NCBI RefSeq assembly: GCF_009834125.1
Contig: NZ_CP047146.1
Span: 8,092,501 to 8,156,500, forward strand
Length of the DNA: 64,000 nt
Reading direction: 5' to 3'
Origin: Streptomyces sp. GS7
GTDB lineage: Bacteria; Actinomycetota; Actinomycetes; Streptomycetales; Streptomycetaceae
Numbering within the stretch: position 1 is the stretch's first letter; every line of letters starts with the position of its first letter. Positions 43,371 to 52,463 of this stretch are shown one piece after another. A program made the position numbers and the translations under genes. A model generated the notes under the pieces. That model did no database searches. It was given only the letters and a program-made list of their open reading frames with translations, and was not told the origin of the DNA.

Positions 43371-46000
43371 TTCCCCGCCTCCGTAAGAGTGTCGGCGTTG
43401 CGGCCGTTGGTGTCGATGTCGCCGGCCTTTATGGCGTCGGTGTCGGCATTGCCGGCACTGCCGTCGCCGACGTAGCCGCTGCCGTCCCCGTCCAAGTCCC
43501 CGCTCCCGCCCCCGTCCCGGTCCGTCCCCAGGAGGAGCCGCAGCGTGGGCAGTACGGCGGCGGCGCGGTCGCGGTCCAGGCCGGGGCCGAAGCCGGGCGC
43601 CGCCGCGGCCGTGGAGTCGCCCGCCGGATGCCGGGCGGCGATGGGGGTACCTCCCCATCGAGCAGAGCCGAGAGTGGGGGAGGGGCCGCGGCGGACCAGC
43701 TCGCCGAGGGTGCGCCGCGCACCGGCCTCGTACTCCGCGAACGTCCGGCGCAGCAGCGGCAGCACGTCCGTGAACCCGGCTGCCGGCACGCTCGTCAGCC
43801 AGCCGTCCACCAGGGCCAGCAGCCGTTCGTCGTGCACCAGCAGCATCCCACCGTCCGCGCCGCCGACGAAGCCCTCGATCCAGCCCGCGGCGTCGGCGGG
43901 CGGGGTGCCCGGCGAGAGCGCCGCCGCCATCAGCCGCTCCGCCCCGCCGTCACCCAACCGCCTGTCGTCGAGCAGGAGTCGGGTGGCCCGGCCGCGGATC
44001 AGACCCGGTACGGCGTCGCGTTCGCTCACCGTGCGCAACGCGCCGGCCCAGCGCTGCCGCAGCGGCGCCGGGGGCTCGCCGGCCGCCCCGGCCACCTGGC
44101 CGAGGAGGCCGACGGACTGCTGGGTGGCGTCGAGATGGCCCCGCATCTCCACCGCGCCGTCCGCGTCCAGCCCGGCGCAGGCCGGCGGCAGCCCGACGAA
44201 GATCCGTTCGGCCAGCCCGTGCGCGACCTCGCGGAGCGCCGCGCCATCGGTGCTCCGGACGTCCCCGTACCGCACCGACCGGACGAGCGCGGGCAGCGCC
44301 TGGGCGAGATGGCCGACGTCCGCGTCCAGCGCGGCGCGGTCCGCGAGCACCCGCATCACCACCGGCAGCGCGTCGGGGAGCCCGGCGAGCAGACAGCGCT
44401 CGGCGAGCGCGGTCACCTCGGCGAGGGCCACCGCCCCCGCGGCGTCCGCCGCCGCCTTGGCGGTGGCCGCCGCGAGCACGGTCGTGCCCCAGATACCGGC
44501 CTCGGCGACCCGGACCGTCAACTCCGGCTCCCAGCACAGCCGCCAGGTCTCCCGGAAGGTGCCCTTCCCGGCCCGGGAGCGGACGGGCTCGCCCCAGGGG
44601 ACGCCGAGCATCCGCAGCCGATGCAGCAGCCGGCTGCGACCCGCGTCGGTGTCCGTGCGCAGATCCAGCTCCAGCTCCCGCGCCACCGCTTCGGGCTTGA
44701 GCCGCAACGCCCGCCGGCTGCGGGCGATATCGCGCTGCAACGGGACGGCGGGGGCGTCCTCGGGCACCTCGCCCAGCACCTCGCCGACCACCAGCCGGTC
44801 GTGGATCAGCGCGGACGGGGCGTCGGAGCCCCCGCCCATGACGGCCCGGACCGCGTCATCCAGCTCCGCGAGCCCGGCCAGCGGCCGCCCGCGCACCGCG
44901 GCCAGCCCTTCGGCGAGCCGCACCGCCTCGATGACATGCGCCGACGACACCGGGTAGTCCTCCTCGCGGAGCAGCCGGGCGACCTTGGTCAGCCAGCGCT
45001 CCACGGGGCGGTCGGGAGCGCCGAAGAGATGGCCGTACCAGCCGGGGGAGGCGATTCCGGCGCCGTATCCGCTGCGCCGGGCCAGCCGCCGGTGCGTCCA
45101 GGGCACCCAGGTGAGCGCCGTCTTCTCCTTCGGCAGGCCCTTGAGCAGCTGCCGGTCGGCGGCCACGGTGGTGCGCCGGGTCAGCGCGGGCACGTGCCAG
45201 GCCCCGCAGACCACGGCGACGCGGTCCCCGAACTCCCGGCGCGCGGCCCGCAGTCGGAGCCGCATATGGGCCTCGCGCACCGGGTCGCGCGGATGCCCAC
45301 CGTCCCCGTAGGCCGCGCGCAGCGCCGCCATCGCCTCGGCGAGCGCGGCGAACGGAGCCAGCGCATCCGTGCCCGACCCTCCCCCACGCTCGGCTTCTCC
45401 CCCACGCTCGGCTCCTCCCCCACACTCGGCTTCGCTCACGCGGGGGGACCCCCATACCCGGGAGGACTCCCATGCGCCGGGGGACCCCCATGCCCCCCGG
45501 TGCTCGACGACGTCCTCCCACCAGCGCTCGGGATCGTCGTAGCCGGCCGTCTCGGCGAGCACGGCGAGGGGGTCGACCCGTGCCGCGGGCGCTGCCGCCG
45601 CCTCCGGCCCCGCCCCCGACTCCGTTCCCGGCTCTGCCGACGGTTCTGCTTCCGGTTCTGCCGCCATCGCCAGTGAGTGTGCCGCCGGGAGATCGATGAA
45701 GCGCACCGGAACGCCGCGCGCCAGCGCCCAGCGCAGCGCCACCCACTCCGGGGAGAACTCGGCCAGCGGCCAGAACGCCGCGCGGCCGGGGTCGTCGACC
45801 ACGTGGGCGAGCAGGGCCACGGGGGGCCGCATGTCGTCCCGCGCGGCCAGCGGGACCAGGTCGTCCGCCTCCGGTGGGCCCTCGATCAGTACCGCGCCGG
45901 GCGCGCACTGCTCCAGGGCGGCCCGCACCGCCCGCGCCGAACCGGGGCCGTGGTGCCGCACCCCGAGCAGCACCGGCCCCGCCGCGCTCCCGCCGGTCAT
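43367..46000 (-). CDS. DUF5682 family protein (EreA/ChaN/TraB-like motifs)
   Basis: An 877-residue DUF5682 protein. The first 200 residues carry VLLGVRHHGPGSARAVRAAL, LIEGPPEADDLVPLA, and WPLAEFSPEWVALRWALARGVPVRFIDLP, with a later VVCGAWHVPAL. These GxRHHGPGS/IEGP/GxxH motifs resemble the EreA/ChaN/TraB superfamily, known or inferred metal-dependent hydrolases. The C-terminal half is helical. Two low-complexity inserts (about 45379-45455 and 43643-43684) are intragenic repeat elements, giving the tell-tale PSPTLGSARWGGTP peptide in the latter case. It overlaps both neighbours by 4 bp in the MoxR-DUF5682-VWA operon. Confidence 0.9.
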   Translation of the reverse strand: MTGGSAAGPVLLGVRHHGPGSARAVRAALEQCAPGAVLIEGPPEADDLVPLAARDDMRPPVALLAHVVDDPGRAAFWPLAEFSPEWVALRWALARGVPVRFIDLPAAHSLAMAAEPEAEPSAEPGTESGAGPEAAAAPAARVDPLAVLAETAGYDDPERWWEDVVEHRGAWGSPGAWESSRVWGSPRVSEAECGGGAERGGEAERGGGSGTDALAPFAALAEAMAALRAAYGDGGHPRDPVREAHMRLRLRAARREFGDRVAVVCGAWHVPALTRRTTVAADRQLLKGLPKEKTALTWVPWTHRRLARRSGYGAGIASPGWYGHLFGAPDRPVERWLTKVARLLREEDYPVSSAHVIEAVRLAEGLAAVRGRPLAGLAELDDAVRAVMGGGSDAPSALIHDRLVVGEVLGEVPEDAPAVPLQRDIARSRRALRLKPEAVARELELDLRTDTDAGRSRLLHRLRMLGVPWGEPVRSRAGKGTFRETWRLCWEPELTVRVAEAGIWGTTVLAAATAKAAADAAGAVALAEVTALAERCLLAGLPDALPVVMRVLADRAALDADVGHLAQALPALVRSVRYGDVRSTDGAALREVAHGLAERIFVGLPPACAGLDADGAVEMRGHLDATQQSVGLLGQVAGAAGEPPAPLRQRWAGALRTVSERDAVPGLIRGRATRLLLDDRRLGDGGAERLMAAALSPGTPPADAAGWIEGFVGGADGGMLLVHDERLLALVDGWLTSVPAAGFTDVLPLLRRTFAEYEAGARRTLGELVRRGPSPTLGSARWGGTPIAARHPAGDSTAAAAPGFGPGLDRDRAAAVLPTLRLLLGTDRDGGGSGDLDGDGSGYVGDGSAGNADTDAIKAGDIDTNGRNADTLTEAGK
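43643..43684 (+). repeat. Intragenic Streptomyces hairpin-type repeat (copy B)
   Basis: GGGGGTACCTCCCCATCGAG to GAGAGTGGGGGAGG, matching copy A at 33639 in most positions. Inserted in frame in the DUF5682 gene. Confidence 0.8.
45379..45455 (+). repeat. Tandem/decayed copies of the same repeat arm in DUF5682
   Basis: CTCCCCCACGCTCGGCTTC and its variants occur three times in tandem, then a TCGCTCACGCGGGGGGACCCCC hairpin half. They lengthen the DUF5682 protein by a Gly/Glu/Ser-rich stretch. Confidence 0.75.
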
Positions 46001-47124
46001 GCGCCCACCTCGCGGCAGGCGCGGTAGAAGTCCTTCCAGCCGTCGCGCTCACGCACCACGGCCTCCAGATACTCCTGCCAGACGACCCGGTCCGCGGCCG
46101 GGTCGCGGACGACCGCGCCCAGGATCCCGGCGGCCACGTCCCCGGGGCGCAGCACTCCGTCCCCGAAGTGGGCGGCCAGCGCCAGCCCGTTGGTCACCAC
46201 CGAGATGGCCTCGGCGGTGGAGAGCGTCCCGGAGGGCGACTTGAGCTTGGTGCGGCCGTCGGCGGTGCTGCCGTCCCGGAGCTCGCGGAAGACGGTGACG
46301 ACCCGGCGGATCTCGTCCAGCCCCTCGGGCGCGGACGGGAGCCGGAGCGAGCGGCCGATCTGCGCGACCCGCCGGGCGACGATGTCGACCTCCTCGTCGG
46401 GTGTGGCGGGCAGTGGCAGCACGACCGTGTTGAAGCGGCGGCGCAGTGCGCTGGAGAGTTCGTTGACACCGCGGTCGCGGTCATTGGCCGTGGCGATCAG
46501 GTTGAAGCCGCGGACGGCCTGGACCTCCTGGCCCAACTCCGGTATCGGCAGTGTCTTTTCGGACAGGATGGTGACGAGCGTGTCCTGGACGTCGGCCGGG
46601 ATGCGGGTCAGTTCCTCGACGCGCGCGGTCATCCCCTGTGCCATGGCGCGCATCACCGGGCTGGGCACCAGCGCCTCGCGGCTGGGGCCGTCGGCGAGCA
46701 GTCGGGCGTAGTTCCAGCCGTAGCGGATCGCCTCTTCGGGGGTGCCGGCCGTGCCCTGCACCAGCAGGGTGGAGTCGCCGCTGACGGCCGCCGCCAGATG
46801 CTCCGACACCCAGGTCTTGGCCGTCCCCGGCACCCCCAGCAGCAGCAGCGCGCGGTCCGTCGCCAGGGTCGTCACCGCGACCTCGATGGTCCGGCGCGGG
46901 CCGACGTACTTCGGCGTGACGACCGTGCCGTCCGCGAGCGTGCCGCCGAGCAGATACGTCGCGACCGCCCACGGCGAGAGCCGCCAGCGCTCCGGGCGCG
47001 GCCGGTCGTCGACCGCCGCGAGGGCCGTCAGCTCGTGTGCGAAGGTGTCCTCCGCGTGCGGCCGGAGCGCCTCGCCGGCCATGCTCCGATCGCCGGGCGC
47101 CGTCGCTTCGGTGTTCTCGGACAT
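45997..47124 (-). CDS. MoxR-type AAA+ ATPase
   Basis: A 375-residue protein from ATG 47124 with GAGGGGGA 5 bp upstream; the frame is open further but there is no ribosome site. Walker A GVPGTAKT is at 97-104. The MoxR core continues with PSPVMRAMAQGMTARVEELTRIPADVQDTLVTILSEKTLPIPELG and the sensor FNLIATANDRDRGVNELSSALRRRFNTV. MoxR enzymes typically work with a VWA partner to activate or insert a target. First gene of the operon; it overlaps DUF5682 by 4 bp. Confidence 0.93.
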   Translation of the reverse strand: MSENTEATAPGDRSMAGEALRPHAEDTFAHELTALAAVDDRPRPERWRLSPWAVATYLLGGTLADGTVVTPKYVGPRRTIEVAVTTLATDRALLLLGVPGTAKTWVSEHLAAAVSGDSTLLVQGTAGTPEEAIRYGWNYARLLADGPSREALVPSPVMRAMAQGMTARVEELTRIPADVQDTLVTILSEKTLPIPELGQEVQAVRGFNLIATANDRDRGVNELSSALRRRFNTVVLPLPATPDEEVDIVARRVAQIGRSLRLPSAPEGLDEIRRVVTVFRELRDGSTADGRTKLKSPSGTLSTAEAISVVTNGLALAAHFGDGVLRPGDVAAGILGAVVRDPAADRVVWQEYLEAVVRERDGWKDFYRACREVGA

Positions 47125-47293
47125 CGTTTCCCCCTCGTCGCGATGCACGGCCGGCACCGCGCGAAAACACCGCCGGCCGCTTGCGGTTCCCAGCCTGCAC
47201 CAGGCCACTGACAATCCCCCGAAAAACACTGTTGACCTGTGGAAACAGCGAGGTCCTGCGCGATTGTCAGTGCCGCGTCGTAGCGTCGGGGAC

Positions 47294-48745
47294 ATGAATC
47301 CGCAGGGGGAACGCTGGACGACGGATCAGGTGCTCGCACTGGCACCTGACGAGGCATCACGCACGGCGGGCGGCAGGCTCGCGGCGCCGGGCCCGTGGTC
47401 GGAGACGGGCGCGGACGGCGGCGCGGTGTGGGGGGAGTGCAAGGGCAGCGGCGGGAAGCCCTACCGGACGGTCGTGGACGTCAAGGGCCCGGCGTTCCGG
47501 TGCAGTTGCCCGAGCCGGAAGTTCCCGTGCAAGCACGCACTGGGACTGCTGCTGCTCTGGGTCGGGGCGGGCGGCGGGGGGCACGGCGGGGGGCCGGGAG
47601 CGGTGGCGGCCGGGGAGCCGCCCTCGTGGGCGGCCGAGTGGCTGGCCGCGCGCGGCGAGCGCGCCGGACGCCCGCCGGACGGCGCGGCGCCCGGTGGCGG
47701 CGCCCCGTCCCGCGCGCCCGCGGCGCCGAAGGCCGCCGAGCGCCGGACGGAGCCCCGGACGGAGCGCCGGATGCGGCGTATCGCCGCCGGGGCAACGGAA
47801 CTTGAGCAGCGTCTGGAGGACCTGCTGCACTCCGGCCTGGCCTCGACGGGCCGCACCGGCGGCGCCTCCGCCTCGTCGGGAGCCGGGTCCGGGTCCGGGA
47901 CCGGCGCGGGCACCTGGGACGAGACCGCCGCCCGGATGGTCGACGCGCAGGCCCCTGGACTGGCCGCGCGGGTGCGTGAGTTGGGCGCGATCAGCGCCGC
48001 CGGCGCCGACTGGCCGTCCCGTCTCCTGGAGGAGTGCGCCCTGCTGCACCTCCTCGACCAGGGGTTCCTCGGCATCGAGCGGCTGCCGGCCCCCCTCGCT
48101 GCGACCGTCCGCTCCCGCGTCGGACTGACCACGGAGGCCGCCGGCCTGCTGACCGGCCCGGATGCCGCGACGGTCCGGGACCGCTGGCTGGTCCTCGCCC
48201 AACAGGACGGCGAGGACGGCGCGTTGATTACCCGACGGATCTTCCTGCGCGGAGAGCGGACCGGCCGGATGGCGCTGCATCTCTCCTTCGGGGGCGGCCA
48301 CCGCCCCCTGGACCTGGCCCTGCCCCCCGGTCTGCTGCTGGACGCGGACCTCGCGTACTACCCGGCCGCCCGCCCGCTGCGCGCCGCCCTGGGCGAACGG
48401 CACGCCCCCGCGGTGCCCGGCCCGGTCCCGCCCGGCTGCGGTATCGACGCCGCCCTGGCCGCGTACGGCGACGCGCTGCGCGACGACCCCTGGCTGGACG
48501 CCTGGCCGGTGGTGCTCGCCGACGTCACGCCCATACCGGGCCGGGACGGCGAGGGGTGGCAACTGGCCGACGCCGACGGCGAGTCGGCGCTGCCGCTCGA
48601 CCCGCGCTGCCTGCGCCGTACGGCCGTCTGGCAGCTGGCGGCGATATCGGGCGGTGCCCCGCTCACGGTCTTCGGCGAATGCGGCCACCGCGGCTTCCTG
48701 CCCCTGACGGCGTGGGACCCCGCGCCGGTGCCGCTGACCTCCTGA
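47294..48745 (+). CDS. SWIM zinc-finger protein
   Basis: A 483-residue protein from ATG 47294. The SWIM motif C70-x-C72-x6-C79-x-H81 (RCSCPSRKFPCKH) is intact. Ala/Gly/Pro-rich linkers alternate with helical parts; the C-terminal half is ordered (AALGERHAPAVPG, DPRCLRRTAVWQLAAISGGAPLTVFGECGH). Divergent from the MoxR operon across 169 bp and followed 93 bp later by DUF5691. SWIM domains bind nucleic acid or protein; the role in this block is unknown. Confidence 0.9.
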   Translation: MNPQGERWTTDQVLALAPDEASRTAGGRLAAPGPWSETGADGGAVWGECKGSGGKPYRTVVDVKGPAFRCSCPSRKFPCKHALGLLLLWVGAGGGGHGGGPGAVAAGEPPSWAAEWLAARGERAGRPPDGAAPGGGAPSRAPAAPKAAERRTEPRTERRMRRIAAGATELEQRLEDLLHSGLASTGRTGGASASSGAGSGSGTGAGTWDETAARMVDAQAPGLAARVRELGAISAAGADWPSRLLEECALLHLLDQGFLGIERLPAPLAATVRSRVGLTTEAAGLLTGPDAATVRDRWLVLAQQDGEDGALITRRIFLRGERTGRMALHLSFGGGHRPLDLALPPGLLLDADLAYYPAARPLRAALGERHAPAVPGPVPPGCGIDAALAAYGDALRDDPWLDAWPVVLADVTPIPGRDGEGWQLADADGESALPLDPRCLRRTAVWQLAAISGGAPLTVFGECGHRGFLPLTAWDPAPVPLTS

Positions 48746-48838
48746 CCCCGGCCCGGCGCCCCCTCCCCGGCCCTCCGGCCGACCGCGTCCAGCAGCGGCG
48801 CCCCGCACCCGTGCACCACCCTCACCTGGAGGAAGGGC

Positions 48839-50569
48839 ATGACGACCCCACCGCCCCCCGCGGCTACGACCACCTCGGCAACGACTACTGCGGCTGCGAC
48901 TACTGCGGCTGCGACCACCACCACCGCTGCCACGCCCCCTGTCCCCCGGCGCCCCTCCGCCTCCGCCGCCCCCTGGTCCGAACTGGTCGGCGCCGCCGTG
49001 CTCGGGGCCGAGCGGCGGACGCCGCCGGTACCGGTCCGCCCCGGGCAGAGCGCCGCGGCGGCCCTGCTGGACGCGGCGGCGATCAGCACGGTGCGCCGGC
49101 GCGCCGCGCTGCGCCCCACCCCGGCCGGCGAGCGGCCCGCCCCGGCCCCGGCCGACCCGCGGCCACCGCTGCCGCCCGCGGCGCGGCGCAGGCTCGCCCT
49201 GCTGCTCGCCGACCGGGGCGGCACCGGCGCCGGGAGCCGCCGCGGTACGGCCCCCGATCTCACCGAACTGCTGCCCCAGTGGCTGGCCGCCGCCGTCGAG
49301 CAGGGCTACCGCGCCCCCGAGGCGCTGCTCCCCGCGCTCCTCGACACGGCCAGGGCCCGTACGGACCTGCGGCCCGCCGCGCTCGCCCTGGCGGGCCCGC
49401 GCGCCCTGTGGCTGGCGCGGCTCAACGACGCGTGGAAGTTCGCGCTGCGCGGCATCGGCGGCCCGGCCGCACTGCCGGGCGCCGGCGACCCCGAGGCCGT
49501 ACGGCGCCTCTGGGAGGAGGGCCTGTTCGCCGAACGCGTCGCCCTGCTGACCGCGCTGCGCCGCCGCGACCCGCGGGCGGGCCTGGAGCTGCTCGGCACC
49601 ACCTGGGCGACCGAGCGCGCCGAGGACCGCCTGATGTTCCTGGACTCCTTGGGCGAGGGCCTGTCGGCGGGCGATGAGCCCTTCCTGGAACAGGCGCTGT
49701 CCGACCGCAGCCGCAATGTCCGCGGCACCGCCGCCGAGTTGCTCTCCGCGCTGCCCGGCTCCGCGCTCGCGGCCCGGATGGCGGAGCGCACCCTGCGCTG
49801 CGTCGCCGTGGACGGCCGGGCCACCGGCGGGCCCCTGCTCACGATCGAGCCGCCCCGCGCCTGCGACGCCGGGATGCAGCGGGACGGCATCACCCCCAGG
49901 CCCCCATCCGGGCGGGGCGAACGCGCCTGGTGGCTGGCCCAGTTGGTGGAGGCGATGCCCCTGGACAGCTGGTCGGGGCACCTCGGGGGCCGCGGTCCGG
50001 CGGAGATCGTCGCGCTTCCGGTGGCCGGCGACCGGCGGACCGAGCTGCACGACGCATGGTGCCGCGCCGCGGTGCGCCAGCGGAACGCCGGCTGGGCGCG
50101 GGCGCTGCTGGGCGCGCCCGGCACCCCCGCGCAGGCCGCCGCGGAGGTGGCGCCGGGCGGCTCGTCGCGGGATGTGACGAAGCTGCTGACCGTCCTCCCC
50201 GGCGACGAACGGGCCCTGTGGGTGGCCGGGTTCATCGCCGGGCACGGCCTCGCGGACGCCTTCCGGATGCTCGGCGTCTGCGCGGTCCCCTGGGCCGAGC
50301 CCCTGGGCCGCGCGGTGGTCGACGCACTGGACATCGCCCGTGACGCGGGCAGCTATCCGTGGAGCTTCAGCGGAGTGATGGGGCTGGCGGAGCGCTGCCT
50401 GGACCCGGGCGCGGCGGACCGGCTCGACATGCTGACGGCGCTCACGGACGAGCCCGAGGGCGCCTCACCGGGCTCCGGCTGCTACTGGTCCGAGGCGTTC
50501 CAGCGCCTGGTCGGCACCCTCCGGCTGCGCGCCACCATGCACGCCGAACTGGCCGGGGCCGGCTCATGA
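48839..50569 (+). CDS. DUF5691 family protein
   Basis: A 576-residue DUF5691 protein. The N-terminus is an Ala/Thr run (TTAAATTAAATTTTAATPP). The rest consists of HEAT-like helices: WSELVGAAVLGAERR, LLPQWLAAAVEQGYRAPEALLPALLD, RDPRAGLELLGTTWATERAEDRLMFLDSL and AEPLGRAVVDALDIARDAGSYPWSFSGVMGLAERCLDPGAADRLDML. It is always found beside SWIM/MoxR/VWA genes in streptomycetes, so it is likely a structural scaffold of the same system. ATG 48839 with GGAGGAAGG upstream. 17 bp separates its stop from the convergent B12 gene. Confidence 0.9.
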   Translation: MTTPPPPAATTTSATTTAAATTAAATTTTAATPPVPRRPSASAAPWSELVGAAVLGAERRTPPVPVRPGQSAAAALLDAAAISTVRRRAALRPTPAGERPAPAPADPRPPLPPAARRRLALLLADRGGTGAGSRRGTAPDLTELLPQWLAAAVEQGYRAPEALLPALLDTARARTDLRPAALALAGPRALWLARLNDAWKFALRGIGGPAALPGAGDPEAVRRLWEEGLFAERVALLTALRRRDPRAGLELLGTTWATERAEDRLMFLDSLGEGLSAGDEPFLEQALSDRSRNVRGTAAELLSALPGSALAARMAERTLRCVAVDGRATGGPLLTIEPPRACDAGMQRDGITPRPPSGRGERAWWLAQLVEAMPLDSWSGHLGGRGPAEIVALPVAGDRRTELHDAWCRAAVRQRNAGWARALLGAPGTPAQAAAEVAPGGSSRDVTKLLTVLPGDERALWVAGFIAGHGLADAFRMLGVCAVPWAEPLGRAVVDALDIARDAGSYPWSFSGVMGLAERCLDPGAADRLDMLTALTDEPEGASPGSGCYWSEAFQRLVGTLRLRATMHAELAGAGS

Positions 50570-50586
50570 CCGCCCCGGCAGAGGGT

Positions 50587-51045
50587 TCACACGGCCAGCG
50601 GGCGCACGTTCGCGTTGACCCACTCCACGATCGAGGCGGTCGTCGCCCCCGGCGTGAAGATCTCCGCGACGCCCTGCGCCTTGAGCGGGGCGATGTCGTC
50701 CTCGGGGATGATGCCGCCGCCGAAGACCTTGATGTCCGCCGCGTCGCGCTCCTGGAGGAGGGAGATCACCTTCGCGAAGAGGGTGTTGTGCGCGCCGGAG
50801 AGGATGGACAGCCCGATCGCGTCGGCGTCCTCCTGGATGGCGGTGTCGACGATCTGCTCCGGCGTCTGGTGCAGCCCGGTGTAGATCACCTCCATACCGG
50901 CGTCCCGCAGCGCCCGCGCGATGACCTTGGCTCCCCGGTCGTGCCCGTCGAGCCCCGGCTTGGCGACAACGACCCGGATCGGCCCGGACCGGCCCGCCGC
51001 GCCCTGGCTCCCCGTCTGCGCCCCGTCTTGCCGCGCCACACTCAT
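50587..51045 (-). CDS. icmB: Cobalamin-binding mutase small subunit, isobutyryl-CoA mutase IcmB-like
   Basis: A 152-residue B12-binding subunit from ATG 51045, with GGAGG upstream. The cobalamin-binding signature is D33-x-H35-x-x-G38 (DGHDRG), with SILSGAHN and GGGIIP following; H35 is the lower axial ligand. Streptomyces IcmB pairs with the catalytic IcmA encoded elsewhere to interconvert isobutyryl-CoA and n-butyryl-CoA, feeding polyketide starter units and valine breakdown. A methylmalonyl-CoA-type small subunit is the alternative. Confidence 0.85.
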   Translation of the reverse strand: MSVARQDGAQTGSQGAAGRSGPIRVVVAKPGLDGHDRGAKVIARALRDAGMEVIYTGLHQTPEQIVDTAIQEDADAIGLSILSGAHNTLFAKVISLLQERDAADIKVFGGGIIPEDDIAPLKAQGVAEIFTPGATTASIVEWVNANVRPLAV

Positions 51046-51408
51046 CACTGCCTCCAAGCCATGCACGGCATCCGCAGGGCGGTGCCGCCGAGCCGACAAT
51101 CGATCGCGCGACCGCGAACCGGCGGTCACGAGCGTGAACGAACGTTATCTCCAGCATCCCGTACCCAGCCGTTTCGTGACATGCGGCGAGGGGGAAATCA
51201 CACATGGGACATGTTCGCTACGCGCCGTGTTCCGCGTGTCGCGTCGCCACCAGGGACGGCCGGCGACGGGCACGCGGTCCGGGCGCCCGGGGAGCCGCAG
51301 CCGGGCCGTCGCGCGGGCCGCCGCACTGCCGCCGCCGCTGCGCATGGCTTCCCACGAGGGCATACGGGGGTCGTCGCCGCCTTCGGCATGCCGTTCGGGA
51401 GGTCGGCC
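51046..51408. other. Intergenic divergent promoter region, icmB to lipase
   Basis: A 363-bp gap. An alternative start for the lipase (ATG 51211) is present, but the following residues look non-coding. No other gene or strong structure seen. Confidence 0.5.
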
Positions 51409-52239
51409 ATGGGGGCCCTGCCTGTTCTCACCGCACCGCTTCTCCTCCGCAGCATGCTCGTGGAGCTGGCGATCCTGGCCGGCCATCTCCTGCTCTACCC
51501 GACCGGCATCGCCCGGGAAGGGCCCCTCCCCCCGGCGGGGGGACGGTCCGCGCCGGACGCCGCCGCTCCCGACGCCCCCGCCCTCCTCCCCACCGAGGGC
51601 CGCGCCCATCCGCCCGTCCTCCTGCTCCACGGTTTCATCGACAACCGCTCGGTCTTCGTGCTGCTGCGGCGCTCCCTCCACCGCCACGGCTGGCGCCATG
51701 TCGAGGCGCTCAACTACTCCCCGCTGACCTGCGATCTACGCAAGGCCGCCGAGCTGCTGAGCCGCCATGTGGACGAGGTGTGCGCGCGGACCGGCCACCG
51801 GCGGGTGGACATCGTGGGCCACAGCCTCGGCGGCCTGATAGCCCGCTATTACGTGCAGTGCCTCGGCGGCGACACCCGCGTCCGTACGCTGATCACGCTC
51901 GGCACACCGCACTCCGGCACCCGTATCGCGCCTCTGATGTCGGCGCATCCCATCGTCCGGCAAATGCGCCCGGATTCCGATGTGATCGCGGAGTTGGCGC
52001 GTCCGGCGCCGCATTGCCGAACGCGGTTCGTCGCGTTCTGGAGCGAAGCGGATCAGGTGATGGTGCCGGCGGAGACCGCCAGAATCGATCACCCCGATTT
52101 GCGCGCGGACAACGTCCGGGTCGCCGGGGTCGGGCATCTCGCGCTGCCGGTCAACGGCACGGTGGCGGCCGGTATAAGGAATTCCCTGACCTCGGCGGAG
52201 ACGGCGCAAACGGCCGGCGCGGCCGTTTCGGTGGCCTGA
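51409..52239 (+). CDS. Lipase / alpha-beta hydrolase with N-terminal membrane anchor
   Basis: A 276-residue protein from ATG 51409, with GGGAGG 6 bp upstream. One membrane segment (MLVELAILAGHLLLYPTG), then an alpha/beta hydrolase: oxyanion PPVLLLHGFIDNRSVF, nucleophile S139 in VGHSLGG, and an acid/His region with RTFVAFWSEADQVMVP and GVGHLALP. LipA/triacylglycerol lipase-type family; the natural substrate is unknown. A second ATG at 51211 could extend it. Confidence 0.87.
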   Translation: MGALPVLTAPLLLRSMLVELAILAGHLLLYPTGIAREGPLPPAGGRSAPDAAAPDAPALLPTEGRAHPPVLLLHGFIDNRSVFVLLRRSLHRHGWRHVEALNYSPLTCDLRKAAELLSRHVDEVCARTGHRRVDIVGHSLGGLIARYYVQCLGGDTRVRTLITLGTPHSGTRIAPLMSAHPIVRQMRPDSDVIAELARPAPHCRTRFVAFWSEADQVMVPAETARIDHPDLRADNVRVAGVGHLALPVNGTVAAGIRNSLTSAETAQTAGAAVSVA

Positions 52240-52463
52240 CGGCAGGCGCCCTCGGGTGAAGTCCGGCCGGTGTCCGGCGCCTCTTGTCGGCGTTTTGTCG
52301 AACGATATTCGAACGACGCGCCAAGAGCACGCAAGAGCGCTGCCGGAAGGCGGCCGCCCGCCCCATCCCGCCGAGCCCGAAAGTCCCGGAAGATTGTCGC
52401 CGTCGCGTACCGCCGGGTACAGTCGCCGCTAATTCTCCTGCAGCCGAGGCGAAAGAGAAGTTG

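Noticed and set aside
51204..52259. Plus-strand frame of about 351 codons beginning ATG 51204 with a GAGGGGG sequence upstream
   Set aside because: It runs in another frame through the lipase gene, its product is Arg/Pro-rich noise, and the lipase frame carries the GHSLGG motif.
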